DNA of 64,000 nt from assembly GCF_001676615.1 (NCBI RefSeq), contig NZ_LYXZ01000062.1, positions 1-64,000 on the forward strand, written 5' to 3'. A program made the position numbers and the translations under genes. A model generated the notes under the pieces. It was not told the DNA's origin, did not search any database, and saw nothing but the letters and a program-made list of their open reading frames with translations. Positions 18,494 through 27,124 of this stretch are shown here, piece by piece; the first letter of the stretch is position 1; each line of letters opens with the position of its first letter. Origin of the DNA: Labrys sp. WJW (lineage in GTDB: Bacteria > Pseudomonadota > Alphaproteobacteria > Rhizobiales > Labraceae).

Positions 18494-19759
18494 GGCTTCT
18501 CCCTTGTCGGGCTTGAAGGCGATGCCCTTTTGCATGGCCATCCTGCCGAATTTCGCCCTGACAGCGTCGATGGCGTCTTCCGTTGCGACCAGGCGTTTGG
18601 CGTGAGGATCGGCGAGATCGCCGTGATCGGCGTCGGCCATGTCGGTGAGACCGGTGACCCCGATGCCGATCAGCCGATATTGGGTGCCGTCCGTCTCCTT
18701 CGAGAGCAGCTTCTTGCCGGTTTCGAAGATGCGCGCCGCAAGGCGTGTCGGTTCGTGCAGGCTCTGGGCGCGGGTGCGGATACGAAAGTCGGCCGATTTC
18801 AGCTTCAACGTCACGGTCGAGCCGGCAATGGCGGATTTTTTCAGGCGCGAAGAGACCTTTTCCGATAGGCGCCAGAGAATCGGCAGCAGGCTTTCGCCGC
18901 TGGCCAGGTCATGTTCGAACGTCGTTTCGGCCGAGACGGATTTGCGGTCGCCCTCCGGATCGACCTTGCGGGTATCGCGGCCGAAGGCGAGACGGGCGAG
19001 CCGCTGTCCTTCGACACCGTAGCGGCGCATTAGGGGTAGCTCTCCGGCCTTCTGCAGATCGGCGATGGTGCGAAGCCCGTCCTTTTCGTAGCGCGCCGCG
19101 CCGGCCTTGCCGACGCCCCAGATGAAGGAGATCGGGCGTGGGGCGAGAAAGTCCGGTGCCTCCTCCGGCGAGAGCACGGCAAAGCCGCGCGGTTTCTCCA
19201 GATCGGAGGCCGTCTTGGCCAGGAATTTGTTGGCGGAGAGCCCGATGGAGACGGTGATCCTCAGTTCCTTCTCGATCTGGTTGGCAAAGCGAAGCAGTGT
19301 GCGCGCCGGACTGGCATGGTGCAGGCGGTCGGTGCCGCTGAGATCGAGAAAGGCCTCGTCGATCGAAAGTGGTTCGACCAGGGGCGTCAGGGCCAGCATC
19401 ATGTCGCGAACCTGGTGGCCGACCTCGACATATTTCTCCATATTGGGCCTGACGACCGCCGCATCCGGACAGAGCTTGAGAGCCTGGAACATCGGCATGG
19501 CGGATCTGACACCGAAGGTGCGGGCGATGTAGCAGGCAGTGGAAACCACGCCACGCTTGGCGCCACCGACGATCACCGGCCTGTCGGCCAGGGAAGGATC
19601 GTCGCGCTTCTCGATGGTGGCGTAGAAGGCGTCGCAGTCGACATGGGCGATGGCGAGGCGCTCGAGTTGCGGATGCCGGATGATGCGGGGCGAGCGGCAG
19701 GTTGGGCAGCGATCCGCCTCGCCAGCCTCGCCAAGACAGTCCCGGCAGAGCGCGCTCAT
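18491..19759 (-). CDS. dinB: DNA polymerase IV (Y-family), with N-terminal zinc-finger extension
   Basis: A 422-residue translesion polymerase. The core has AHVDCDAFYATIEKRDDP and SIDEAFLDLSGT (catalytic acidic residues), SIGLSANKFLAK, then helix-hairpin-helix (FIWGVGKAGAARYEKDG) and the little-finger domain. The first 25 residues hold CRDC and CPTC, a likely zinc ribbon seen in rhizobial DinB variants. The ATG at 19759 overlaps the DUF3572 stop (ATGA). No LexA box was identified. Confidence 0.93.
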   Translation of the reverse strand: MSALCRDCLGEAGEADRCPTCRSPRIIRHPQLERLAIAHVDCDAFYATIEKRDDPSLADRPVIVGGAKRGVVSTACYIARTFGVRSAMPMFQALKLCPDAAVVRPNMEKYVEVGHQVRDMMLALTPLVEPLSIDEAFLDLSGTDRLHHASPARTLLRFANQIEKELRITVSIGLSANKFLAKTASDLEKPRGFAVLSPEEAPDFLAPRPISFIWGVGKAGAARYEKDGLRTIADLQKAGELPLMRRYGVEGQRLARLAFGRDTRKVDPEGDRKSVSAETTFEHDLASGESLLPILWRLSEKVSSRLKKSAIAGSTVTLKLKSADFRIRTRAQSLHEPTRLAARIFETGKKLLSKETDGTQYRLIGIGVTGLTDMADADHGDLADPHAKRLVATEDAIDAVRAKFGRMAMQKGIAFKPDKGEA

Positions 19760-20052
19760 CAGTCCCAACGAAGGCCGAGCTGGAACGCCGCCCGTTGCAA
19801 GTCCTCGGGGGACAGGCCGTTTTCCGTGGCAAATCCGGCGGCGCTCTCCTCATCCGAGAGAACATGCTGCAGCACCGAAGCCAGAAAACCGGGCTTGGCG
19901 GCCGCGCTTCGAATCTCGTCGGGCGACAGGCCGGTCGCCATGAAGAAACCATTGAGTCGATCTTCATGGGAGGCAATGAAGCCGAGAGCCGCCGTCGCAA
20001 TTTCTTCGGCGCGTTGCTTTTGTGCTGCCTGCCCGGCGTTTTGCCTGAACAT
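19759..20052 (-). CDS. DUF3572 domain protein
   Basis: A 97-residue, mostly helical protein containing AEEIATAALGFIASHEDRLN, TGLSPDEIRSAAAKPGFLA and SVLQHVLSDEESAAGFA. This matches the DUF3572 family of unknown function found beside divK and dinB in alphaproteobacteria. The ATG at 20052 is preferred; an in-frame upstream start would add 12 unlike residues. It is translationally coupled to dinB and divergent from divK. Confidence 0.85.
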   Translation of the reverse strand: MFRQNAGQAAQKQRAEEIATAALGFIASHEDRLNGFFMATGLSPDEIRSAAAKPGFLASVLQHVLSDEESAAGFATENGLSPEDLQRAAFQLGLRWD

Positions 20053-20149
20053 TCGATTTCCCGTTTGGTAAGGACTGACTGCTAACAACGTGCCTGTAAG
20101 CGGGCGTGGTTGAAAACAGATTCGCAGCCCCGATATCCGCGGTTCATTC

Positions 20150-20256
20150 TAGAGCAAAGTGCGTTTTGCTGAAAACGCTTCCTTGTTCTAACTCTTTGTA
20201 TTGACGCGTCTTTGCGATTCTTGGCGATTCTGCCGGATCGCAAGACGCTTTGGCGC
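20150..20256 (-). repeat. Dispersed intergenic repeat, copy C
   Basis: An inverted full copy in the DUF3572-divK gap: TAGAGCAAAGTGCGTTTTGC, TGTTCTAACTCTTTGTATTG, ACGCGTCTTTGCGATTCTTG and CAAGACGCTT read on the plus strand. It ends 14 bp before the divK ATG and so includes most of the divK leader. Confidence 0.8.
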
Positions 20257-20270
20257 AGACGAGGGTCTCC

Positions 20271-20639
20271 ATGGCCAAGAAAGTCCTGATCGTGGAAGAT
20301 AACGAGCTCAACATGAAGCTCTTCCATGATCTGTTGGAAGCCAACGGCTACGACATCGTGGAAACCCGCAGCGGCATCAATGTGATGAACCTGGCGCGGG
20401 AGCATCGTCCTGACCTGATCCTGATGGATATCCAGCTGCCGGAGGTTTCCGGCCTGGAGGTGACGCGCTGGCTCAAGGACGACGACGAGCTGAAGTCGAT
20501 CCCGGTGGTCGCCATCACCGCTTTCGCCATGAAGGGCGACGAAGAACGCATCCGCCAGGGGGGATGCGAGGCCTATCTGTCGAAGCCGATCTCGGTGGCG
20601 AAGTTCCTGGAAACCGTGCGAGGCTTCCTGGGAGAATAG
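20271..20639 (+). CDS. divK: Single-domain response regulator DivK
   Basis: A 122-residue CheY-like receiver with no output domain. It has KKVLIVEDNELNMKLFHDLL, the phospho-acceptor Asp53 in LILMDIQLP, VVAITAFAMKGDEERI, and the conserved lysine in YLSKPIS. DivK relays phosphate between the DivJ/PleC kinases and controls the CtrA cell-cycle pathway. The match is close over the full length. In relatives the diguanylate cyclase gene pleD usually follows. Here cbbR lies 50 bp downstream on the opposite strand instead. Confidence 0.93.
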   Translation: MAKKVLIVEDNELNMKLFHDLLEANGYDIVETRSGINVMNLAREHRPDLILMDIQLPEVSGLEVTRWLKDDDELKSIPVVAITAFAMKGDEERIRQGGCEAYLSKPISVAKFLETVRGFLGE

Positions 20640-20689
20640 GGTGCTTGAGCTTCGCTAAGATGCCTGCGATCGCGGATGCTCTTTTGCCG

Positions 20690-21625
20690 TCAGTCGTGGC
20701 TGAGAAGCGGGCGCGGCAAATATTGTGACGCTTCCCTCGCGATGAAATCCAGGGCTTCCTGGGCCGGGGGAAGCAGTACCTTGTCGACCCGGCGCACCAC
20801 GAACCATTGCCGCGTCACGGGCAGGCCGGCCACGTCCAATATCACTAGGCGACCATCCTCCAGTTCCGTCGCCACCGTGTGGGCGGAGAGGAAGGCGATG
20901 CCGAGATCGGCGATCACGCTCTGCTTGATCGTCTCGTTCGAGTCGAACTCCATGCCGATATGGGGGGCAAGCTCCGTCTGCTCGAACAGGCGTTCCATCA
21001 GCATGCGCGTGCCCGAGCCGGGCTCGCGCGTGAGGAAGGTCTCATGCGACAAATCGACCGCGGCCAGGCCTCGTTCCTTTGACAGCCAGTGGTTGCGCGA
21101 TGCGATGATGACATGCGGGTTCTGGCCGATCAGGTGCTTCTCGACCTCGATATCGGGAGGAGGGCGGCCGGTGATGGCCACGTCGAGCTTGTAGTTGCGC
21201 AGGGCCTGCATGATTTCAGCGCGATTGCCGATCGACAATGTCACCTCGATCCGGGGATGCGCGCGCGAAAAGGCCGCGATGATGAAAGGCACGAAGTACT
21301 TGGCCGTGCTGACAGCCCCGATCGAGACGCGCCCGGCGGTCTTTCCGGAAATGATGCCCAGCGTGGCTTCGCAATCGGCAATGGCCGCCTCGATGCGGCT
21401 GTGCAATTGCAGCATCTCGATGCCGGCGTCGGTGAGGATCATCCCATCGCCCGTCCGCTGCAGCAAGGGCAGGTCGGCTAGGTCCTGCAGATTGCGAAGC
21501 TGCAATGTCACCGCCGGTTGGGTGAGATGCAGGTTCTTGGCGGCCGAAGTCACCGAGCCGCTTGCCGCGATGGCCGCGAGGGCGCGGAGCTGCCGGCGGG
21601 TGATGTCGCGCAGGCGAACAGGCAT
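20690..21625 (-). CDS. cbbR: LysR-type regulator of the Calvin cycle operon
   Basis: A 311-residue LysR protein. It begins MPVRLRDITRRQLRALAAIA and has the HTH segment SVTSAAKNLHLTQPAVTLQL. The effector domain includes REPGSGTRMLMERLFEQ, typical of CbbR. It is divergent from cbbF with a 125-bp AT-rich gap that holds two dyads. CbbR proteins activate the cbb operon in response to metabolites such as RuBP, PEP, ATP or NADPH, depending on the species. Confidence 0.94.
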   Translation of the reverse strand: MPVRLRDITRRQLRALAAIAASGSVTSAAKNLHLTQPAVTLQLRNLQDLADLPLLQRTGDGMILTDAGIEMLQLHSRIEAAIADCEATLGIISGKTAGRVSIGAVSTAKYFVPFIIAAFSRAHPRIEVTLSIGNRAEIMQALRNYKLDVAITGRPPPDIEVEKHLIGQNPHVIIASRNHWLSKERGLAAVDLSHETFLTREPGSGTRMLMERLFEQTELAPHIGMEFDSNETIKQSVIADLGIAFLSAHTVATELEDGRLVILDVAGLPVTRQWFVVRRVDKVLLPPAQEALDFIAREASQYLPRPLLSHD

Positions 21626-21750
21626 ATAAGGAAAACTTTCGCAAAGGCGAAGAAAACAAAATTTCGTTTATTTTCTATTTTCGGTCAAGCTCCTCGAAAG
21701 ATCGCGAAATGACGATGCCTCTCACGAGGCGTCATCCGGGGGAAATGCCG
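21626..21750. promoter_or_regulatory. cbbR-cbbF divergent control region with CbbR-type dyads
   Basis: The gap is clearly more AT-rich than its surroundings. It holds the dyads TTCGC-N4-GCGAA at 21638-21651 and TTTCG-N11-CGAAA at 21679-21699, both suited to a LysR-type dimer (T-N11-A class). An 8-bp stem GATGCCTC-tcac-GAGGCGTC (21714-21733, one G-U pair) sits in the cbbF leader just before the GGGGGA ribosome site. Binding is inferred from position and symmetry. Confidence 0.6.
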
Positions 21751-22812
21751 ATGACCGACAAGCCGACTCTGGACTCCTATCTCTCCCGCCACGCCGGCAG
21801 CGACATGCTCAGGGTTGCGGTTGCCGAAGTCGTCGCCAGCCTGGCCGCAACGGCCATTCGCGTGTCGGAAGCCGTGTCGCTCGGCGCCCTTGCCGAGATC
21901 GTCGAGGAAACCCGTGGCCACAATGCCGGGGGAGACGAACAAAAGGACATGGATGTCTGGGCTGACCGCCAGTTCCGGGAAGCGCTGAAGGCTTGCGCCA
22001 TTGCGGCCTTTGCCTCGGAGGAGGTCGACGAGCTGGAGATCTGGGATGCGAGCCAGCCGCTATGTGTCGCCATCGATCCGGTCGATGGCTCCGGCAACCT
22101 CGACCTCAACATGCCCGTGGGAACGATCTTTTCCGTCATGCCGACACCGGATGAATTCGTGCTGGCCTCGGCGGCCGACCGCACCCTGGTCTGGCCGGCC
22201 GGCACCAGCCAGCTTGCCGCAGGCTTCGTCATCTATGGCCCGCAGACGACCTTGGTGCTTTCGCTCGGCGAGGAGGTGGACATCTTCACCCTCGACCGCC
22301 GCAGCGGCCACTTTCGACTGACCCAGGCCAATGTCCGCCTGCCGGACCAGGACCAGCCGGAATATTCGATCAACGCCTCCAACTATCGGCATTGGGAGGA
22401 GCCGGTGCGGGCCTTCATCGACGAATGCCAGGCGGGTGCCGATGGTCCGTCGGGGCGCGACCACAACATGCGCTGGCATGGGGCGCTGGTGGCCGACACC
22501 CTCAGGGCCCTCACCCGAGGCGGTATCTATCTCTATCCGGCCGACGCCAGGACCGGCTACGGGCAGGGGCGCCTGCGGCTGATCTACGAAGCCTATCCCA
22601 TGGCCTTCTTGATGGAGCGCGCGGGAGGGGCGGGGTCGAACGGCCGCATCCGTATTCTCGATATCCGTGCGACCTCGTTGCATCAGCGCGTACCGTTGAT
22701 CCTCGGGGCCTCCAACAAGGTCGCCCGTTTGGAAACGTTGCACAACAGGCCGGGTTTGTGGCCGCCGACCTCGGCGCCCTTGTTCGCCAATCGCGGTCTC
22801 TTCCGCGTTTAG
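21751..22812 (+). CDS. cbbF: Fructose-1,6-bisphosphatase, class I (Calvin cycle)
   Basis: A 353-residue phosphatase making fructose-6-phosphate; cbb-type enzymes often act on sedoheptulose bisphosphate too. It has the metal site CVAIDPVDGSGNLDLNMPVGTIF, YGPQTTLVLSLG, and RYHWEEPV-like substrate residues (NYRHWEEPVRAF). The tail has ARTGYGQGRLRLIYEAYPMAFL. ATG 21751 is preferred because GGGGGA lies 8 bases upstream; ATGs at 21745 and 21709 are also in frame. It is the first gene of the cbbFPTALSXE operon. Confidence 0.94.
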   Translation: MTDKPTLDSYLSRHAGSDMLRVAVAEVVASLAATAIRVSEAVSLGALAEIVEETRGHNAGGDEQKDMDVWADRQFREALKACAIAAFASEEVDELEIWDASQPLCVAIDPVDGSGNLDLNMPVGTIFSVMPTPDEFVLASAADRTLVWPAGTSQLAAGFVIYGPQTTLVLSLGEEVDIFTLDRRSGHFRLTQANVRLPDQDQPEYSINASNYRHWEEPVRAFIDECQAGADGPSGRDHNMRWHGALVADTLRALTRGGIYLYPADARTGYGQGRLRLIYEAYPMAFLMERAGGAGSNGRIRILDIRATSLHQRVPLILGASNKVARLETLHNRPGLWPPTSAPLFANRGLFRV

Positions 22813-22880
22813 AGCAAAGTGCGATCCCTTCAGATCTCTTTTTCTCTAACTCTTTGTTCTGACGCATTTCCTTAATCGAA
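22810..22880 (-). repeat. Dispersed intergenic repeat, copy D (diverged)
   Basis: Starting at the cbbF stop codon this copy reads TTAGAGCAAAGTGCGATC, then TTCTCTAACTCTTTGTTCTG and ACGCATTTCC. It keeps the outer and GAGTTAGAG parts but has ATGCGTCAG in place of the ACGCGTC core. It lies between cbbF and cbbP. Confidence 0.65.
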
Positions 22881-22927
22881 AAGCCTGTCAGCTCTTCTGG
22901 AAAATGCTTTCGCCGTCGGGGAATACC

Positions 22928-23803
22928 ATGTCGATCAAGCATCCGATCATTTCCATTACCGGCTCGTCCGGCGCCGGCACCACCTCGGTCAAGCGGACCT
23001 TCGAGCAGATCTTCCGCCGGGAGAACATCGAGGCGGCCTATGTCGAGGGCGATTCCTTTCATCGCTATGACAGGGCCGAGATGCGGGCCCACATGGCGGA
23101 TGAGGCGGCCAAGGGCAACAAGCATTTCAGTCATTTCAGCCCGGAAACCAATCTGTTCGCCGAGCTGGAGGCGCTGTTCCGAGACTATGGCAACCAAGGA
23201 ACCGGCACCACGCGTCACTATGTCCATGATGACGAGGAGGAGATTCTCTACGGAGCCCCGCCTGGGACCTTCACGCCCTGGAAGCCGCTGCCTCCAGGCA
23301 CCGACCTGCTCTTTTATGAAGGGCTGCATGGAGCGGTGGTGACCGACGAGGTCGACGTTGCCAAATATGCCGATCTCAAGATCGGCGTCGTACCGGTGAT
23401 CAATCTCGAATGGATCCAGAAGCTGCACCGCGATCGCAGCACGCGGGGCTATTCGACCGAAGCGGTGACCGACACCATTCTGCGGCGCATGCCGGACTAT
23501 GTGAACTATATCTGCCCGCAGTTCACCCATACCGACATCAATTTCCAGCGCGTGCCGACGGTGGATACCTCAAACCCGTTCATCGCGCGCTGGATCCCGA
23601 CGCCGGATGAATCGATGGTGGTGATCCGCTTTCAGGTGCCGAGGGGGATCGATTTTCCCTATCTGCTGTCGATGATCCCCAACAGTTTCATGTCGCGGGC
23701 CAACTCCATCGTCATCCATGGCTCCAAGCTGGATCTGGCCATGCAGCTCATCCTGACCCCGTTGATCCTGCAACTGGTCGATCGCAAGAAACGAGCCGCC
23801 TAG
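22928..23803 (+). CDS. cbbP: Phosphoribulokinase
   Basis: A 291-residue ATP-dependent kinase making ribulose-1,5-bisphosphate. The P-loop is ISITGSSGAGTTSVKRTFEQ. YVEGDSFHRYDRAEM holds the catalytic base region. FYEGLHGAVVTDEVDVAKYA is the Walker B-like part and HRDRSTRGYSTEAVTDTILR the substrate site. This is the short bacterial octameric type of proteobacteria. GGGGA precedes the ATG at 22928. Confidence 0.95.
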   Translation: MSIKHPIISITGSSGAGTTSVKRTFEQIFRRENIEAAYVEGDSFHRYDRAEMRAHMADEAAKGNKHFSHFSPETNLFAELEALFRDYGNQGTGTTRHYVHDDEEEILYGAPPGTFTPWKPLPPGTDLLFYEGLHGAVVTDEVDVAKYADLKIGVVPVINLEWIQKLHRDRSTRGYSTEAVTDTILRRMPDYVNYICPQFTHTDINFQRVPTVDTSNPFIARWIPTPDESMVVIRFQVPRGIDFPYLLSMIPNSFMSRANSIVIHGSKLDLAMQLILTPLILQLVDRKKRAA

Positions 23804-23877
23804 AAGCGCGCCCGCAAGACACAGAGCCTTTCCGTGAACCACACCACCGTCTGCCCTTGGCAGCGGAATGGGAGGAC

Positions 23878-25902
23878 ATGCCCGTGAATATCTCGACGCC
23901 ATCAGCCACTTTCGAGACCTCGGTGCCGCATCGCGACATGGCGAATGCCCTGCGTTTCCTGGCCATCGATGCCGTGGAAAAGGCCAAGTCCGGGCATCCC
24001 GGCATGCCCATGGGCATGGCCGACGTCGCCACCGTGCTGTTCTCTCGTTTCCTGAAGTTCGATCCGTCGGACCCCGCCTGGCCGGACAGGGACCGATTCG
24101 TGCTCTCGGCCGGGCACGGCTCGATGCTGCTCTATGGCCTCCTGCATCTCACCGGCTATCCCGAGCTCACGCTGGAAGAGCTGAAATCCTTCCGGCAATG
24201 GGGCTCCAGGACGCCGGGGCATCCCGAATATGGTCACACGCAAGGCGTGGAAACCACGACAGGCCCGCTCGGGCAGGGGCTGGCGACGGCCGTCGGCATG
24301 GCCCTGGCCGAGCGCCTCGCCAATGCCCGCTTCGGGGACGATCTCGTCGACCACCATACCTACGTCATCGCCGGCGATGGCTGCCTGATGGAGGGGATCA
24401 GCCACGAGGCAATCTCGCTGGCCGGCCATCTCAGGCTCGGCAAGCTGATCGTGCTGTTCGACGACAACGAGATCTCGATCGACGGGGCCACCTCGCTCTC
24501 CTGCTCGGACGACCAACTCGCCCGCTTCGCGGCATCCGGCTGGTCGACGCGACGGGTCGATGGCCATGACCGCGAGGCCGTGGCCAAGGCGATCGCCGAG
24601 GAACGGGCGACGGAGCGGCCCTCGCTCATCGCCTGCCGGACCATCATCGGCTTCGGCGCGCCCAATCGGCAGGGTACGGAGAAGGTGCACGGTGCGCCGC
24701 TGGGCGCCGAAGAGAGCCTGGCCGCGCGCGAGGCTCTGGACTGGCCATATGAACCTTTCGAGATTCCGTCCGAAATCCGCGAGGCATGGCTGGCGGTGGG
24801 CGCCCGCGGCAAGGCCGAGCACGAGGCCTGGCAGCAGAGACTGCACGATGCCGGCGAAACGGAAAGACGGCAGTTCGAGGAAGCCCTCAAAGGCGGGATG
24901 GGGGCGGAGCTCAAGCGTGCCTTGGCCGGCATCCGGCAGCGCTTTGCCAGCGAATGCCCAACGATCGCCACGCGGCAGGCGTCCCAGCAGGTCATCAATG
25001 CGATCGTTGCCGCTCAGTCCAATCTCCTGGGGGGCTCGGCCGACCTCACCCATTCCAACCTCACCCAAGCAAAGGGGTTGCAGCCGGTGCAGGCCGACGA
25101 TTTCACGGGAGGCTATATCCATTACGGCGTGCGCGAATTCGGCATGGCCGCAGCCATGAACGGCATCGCCCTGCATGGCGGCTTCATCCCCTTCGGCGGC
25201 ACCTTTCTGGCCTTTGCCGATTATTCACGGCCGGCGATCCGGCTGGCAGCCCTGATGGGGGTGCGCGTGATCCACGTGATGACGCATGATTCCATCGGTC
25301 TTGGCGAGGACGGACCGACCCACCAGCCGGTGGAGCATCTGGCGGCGCTGCGTGCCATTCCCAATCTGCTGGTGTTCCGGCCGGCTGATGCCGTCGAGAC
25401 TGCCGAGGCCTGGGAGTGCGCGCTCACGGCAGACAGGCAACCGTCGGTCCTCTGCCTGTCACGCCAGGCCCTGCCGACGCTGCGGTCCGACTGCGGCGTG
25501 AATGGGGTCGCGCTCGGCGCCTATGTCCTGGTCGAGCCACCGGGGGTGCGGGACGTTACCCTGATCGCCACGGGGTCGGAGGTTTCGATCGCCGTGGAGG
25601 CGGCCGAACTCCTGGCGAAGGAGGGGATTCGCGCCGCCGTGGTTTCGGCACCCTGCTTCGAGCTCTTCCGGCGGCAGGGGCCAGTCTATCGCCAGGCCGT
25701 GCTGGGAACGGCTCCACGCATCGGCGTGGAGGCGGCGATCGAAGCCGATTGGTCCCGCCTGCTCGGGGAGGATGGGGTCTTCATCGGCATGACGGGCTTC
25801 GGCGCCTCGGCCCCGGCCGGCGATCTCTATCGCGAGTTCGGCATCACACCCGGCACCATCGTGGAGACCGCCCGCCGGCTCGCGTCGGGAAAACGGGAAT
25901 AG
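23878..25902 (+). CDS. cbbT: Transketolase (Calvin cycle)
   Basis: A 674-residue ThDP enzyme moving two-carbon units in RuBP regeneration. It has ANALRFLAIDAVEKAKSGHP, the ThDP motif GDGCLMEGISHEAISLAGHL, HDSIGLGEDGPTHQPVEHLA and the C-terminal domain VTLIATGSEVSIAVEAA. The ATG at 23878 lies only two bases after GGAGG. The in-frame GTG at 23884 has better spacing (8 bases) and may be the real start. It belongs to the cbb operon and is probably distinct from a housekeeping tktA. Confidence 0.94.
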   Translation: MPVNISTPSATFETSVPHRDMANALRFLAIDAVEKAKSGHPGMPMGMADVATVLFSRFLKFDPSDPAWPDRDRFVLSAGHGSMLLYGLLHLTGYPELTLEELKSFRQWGSRTPGHPEYGHTQGVETTTGPLGQGLATAVGMALAERLANARFGDDLVDHHTYVIAGDGCLMEGISHEAISLAGHLRLGKLIVLFDDNEISIDGATSLSCSDDQLARFAASGWSTRRVDGHDREAVAKAIAEERATERPSLIACRTIIGFGAPNRQGTEKVHGAPLGAEESLAAREALDWPYEPFEIPSEIREAWLAVGARGKAEHEAWQQRLHDAGETERRQFEEALKGGMGAELKRALAGIRQRFASECPTIATRQASQQVINAIVAAQSNLLGGSADLTHSNLTQAKGLQPVQADDFTGGYIHYGVREFGMAAAMNGIALHGGFIPFGGTFLAFADYSRPAIRLAALMGVRVIHVMTHDSIGLGEDGPTHQPVEHLAALRAIPNLLVFRPADAVETAEAWECALTADRQPSVLCLSRQALPTLRSDCGVNGVALGAYVLVEPPGVRDVTLIATGSEVSIAVEAAELLAKEGIRAAVVSAPCFELFRRQGPVYRQAVLGTAPRIGVEAAIEADWSRLLGEDGVFIGMTGFGASAPAGDLYREFGITPGTIVETARRLASGKRE

Positions 25903-25952
25903 GGTTTGTAAGTCTGTAAATTTCAAAAGCTGCAATGGAAACGGAGGCTGTC

Positions 25953-27035
25953 ATGGCCCGCATCACTCTCAGGCAATTGCTGGATGACGCCGCCGAGCAT
26001 GACTATGGCGTGCCGGCCTTCAACATCAACAATATGGAGCAGGCACTCGGCATCATGGAGGCCGCGGCGGCCGTCGATGCTCCCGTGATCCTGCAAGCCT
26101 CGCGGGGCGCCCGCTCCTATGCCAACGACATCATGCTGGCGAAGATGGTCGAAGCCCTGGAGGAGATGTATCCGCAGATCCCGCTCTGCCTGCATCTCGA
26201 CCATGGCAATGAGGAGGCGACCTGCGCGACGGCCCTGCGCTATGGCTTCACCTCCGTGATGATGGACGGCTCGCTCGAGGCCGACGCCAAGACGCCGGCG
26301 AGCTACGACTACAATGTCGCGATCACCCGGCGTGTCGTCGATCTTGCCCATTGGGTCGGCGCCTCCGTCGAGGGCGAACTCGGCGTGCTCGGTTCGCTCG
26401 AACAGGGGGGCGGCGAACAGGAGGACGGCCACGGCGTCGTCGGCGAGGTCGGCCACGACCAGTTGCTTACCGATCCCGACCAGGCGGTGGATTTCGTGCG
26501 GGCCACCAAGGTCGATGCCCTGGCCATCGCCATGGGCACGTCGCATGGCGCCTACAAGTTCAGCCGCAAGCCTGATGGCGACATCCTTGCCATGCATGTG
26601 ATCGAGGAGATCCATCGCCGCATGCCCGGCGTGCATCTGGTCATGCACGGTTCTTCCTCGGTGCCGCAGGAACTGCAGGACATGTTCAACGCCTTTGGCG
26701 GGGAGATGCCGCAGACCTGGGGCGTGCCGGTGGACGAGATCGTCCGGGGCATTCGGCATGGCGTGCGCAAGGTCAATATCGATACCGATTGCCGCCTCGC
26801 CATGACTGCCGCCTTCCGCAAGGTCGCCAGCGAGAACCGCAGCGAGTTCGATCCGCGCAAGTTCCTCAAACCCGCCATGGACGGATTGAAAGCCCTTTGC
26901 CGCGAACGTTTCGAAGCGTTCGGCACGGCGGGACACGCCTCGCGGATCAAGGTCGTTCCGCTGCCCGAAATGGCCCGCCGCTATCGAGCCGGCAGCCTGG
27001 AACCGAAACTCGCTGGCCTGGCGGCCGCAGCCTGA
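25953..27035 (+). CDS. cbbA: Fructose-1,6-bisphosphate aldolase, class II (Calvin cycle)
   Basis: A 360-residue zinc aldolase. YGVPAFNINNMEQALGIMEA and CLHLDHGNEEATCATALRYG carry the catalytic and zinc residues. SVEGELGVLGSLEQGGGEQE and AIAMGTSHGAYKFSRKPDGD are standard Fba class II sequence, as are VMHGSSSVPQ and KVNIDTDCRLAMT. GGAGG precedes the ATG at 25953. It makes FBP and probably SBP in the cycle. Confidence 0.95.
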   Translation: MARITLRQLLDDAAEHDYGVPAFNINNMEQALGIMEAAAAVDAPVILQASRGARSYANDIMLAKMVEALEEMYPQIPLCLHLDHGNEEATCATALRYGFTSVMMDGSLEADAKTPASYDYNVAITRRVVDLAHWVGASVEGELGVLGSLEQGGGEQEDGHGVVGEVGHDQLLTDPDQAVDFVRATKVDALAIAMGTSHGAYKFSRKPDGDILAMHVIEEIHRRMPGVHLVMHGSSSVPQELQDMFNAFGGEMPQTWGVPVDEIVRGIRHGVRKVNIDTDCRLAMTAAFRKVASENRSEFDPRKFLKPAMDGLKALCRERFEAFGTAGHASRIKVVPLPEMARRYRAGSLEPKLAGLAAAA

Positions 27036-27102
27036 AGCGCTTTGCGATGCAGGGGATTCATTGAGCTGGCAAAGACGCGTCGAAACAAAAGGCTGGCGCA
27101 AT
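27036..27102 (+). repeat. Dispersed intergenic repeat, copy E (right-truncated)
   Basis: AGCGCTTTGCGATG follows the cbbA stop directly, and CAAAGACGCGTCGAAACAAA gives the core. The right arm is missing after GGCTGGCGCAAT. It fills the cbbA-cbbL spacer and ends 22 bp before the cbbL ATG, so it lies in the leader just upstream of the RuBisCO genes. Confidence 0.75.
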
Positions 27103-27124
27103 CCATCCAGTCAAGGAGGACGAG

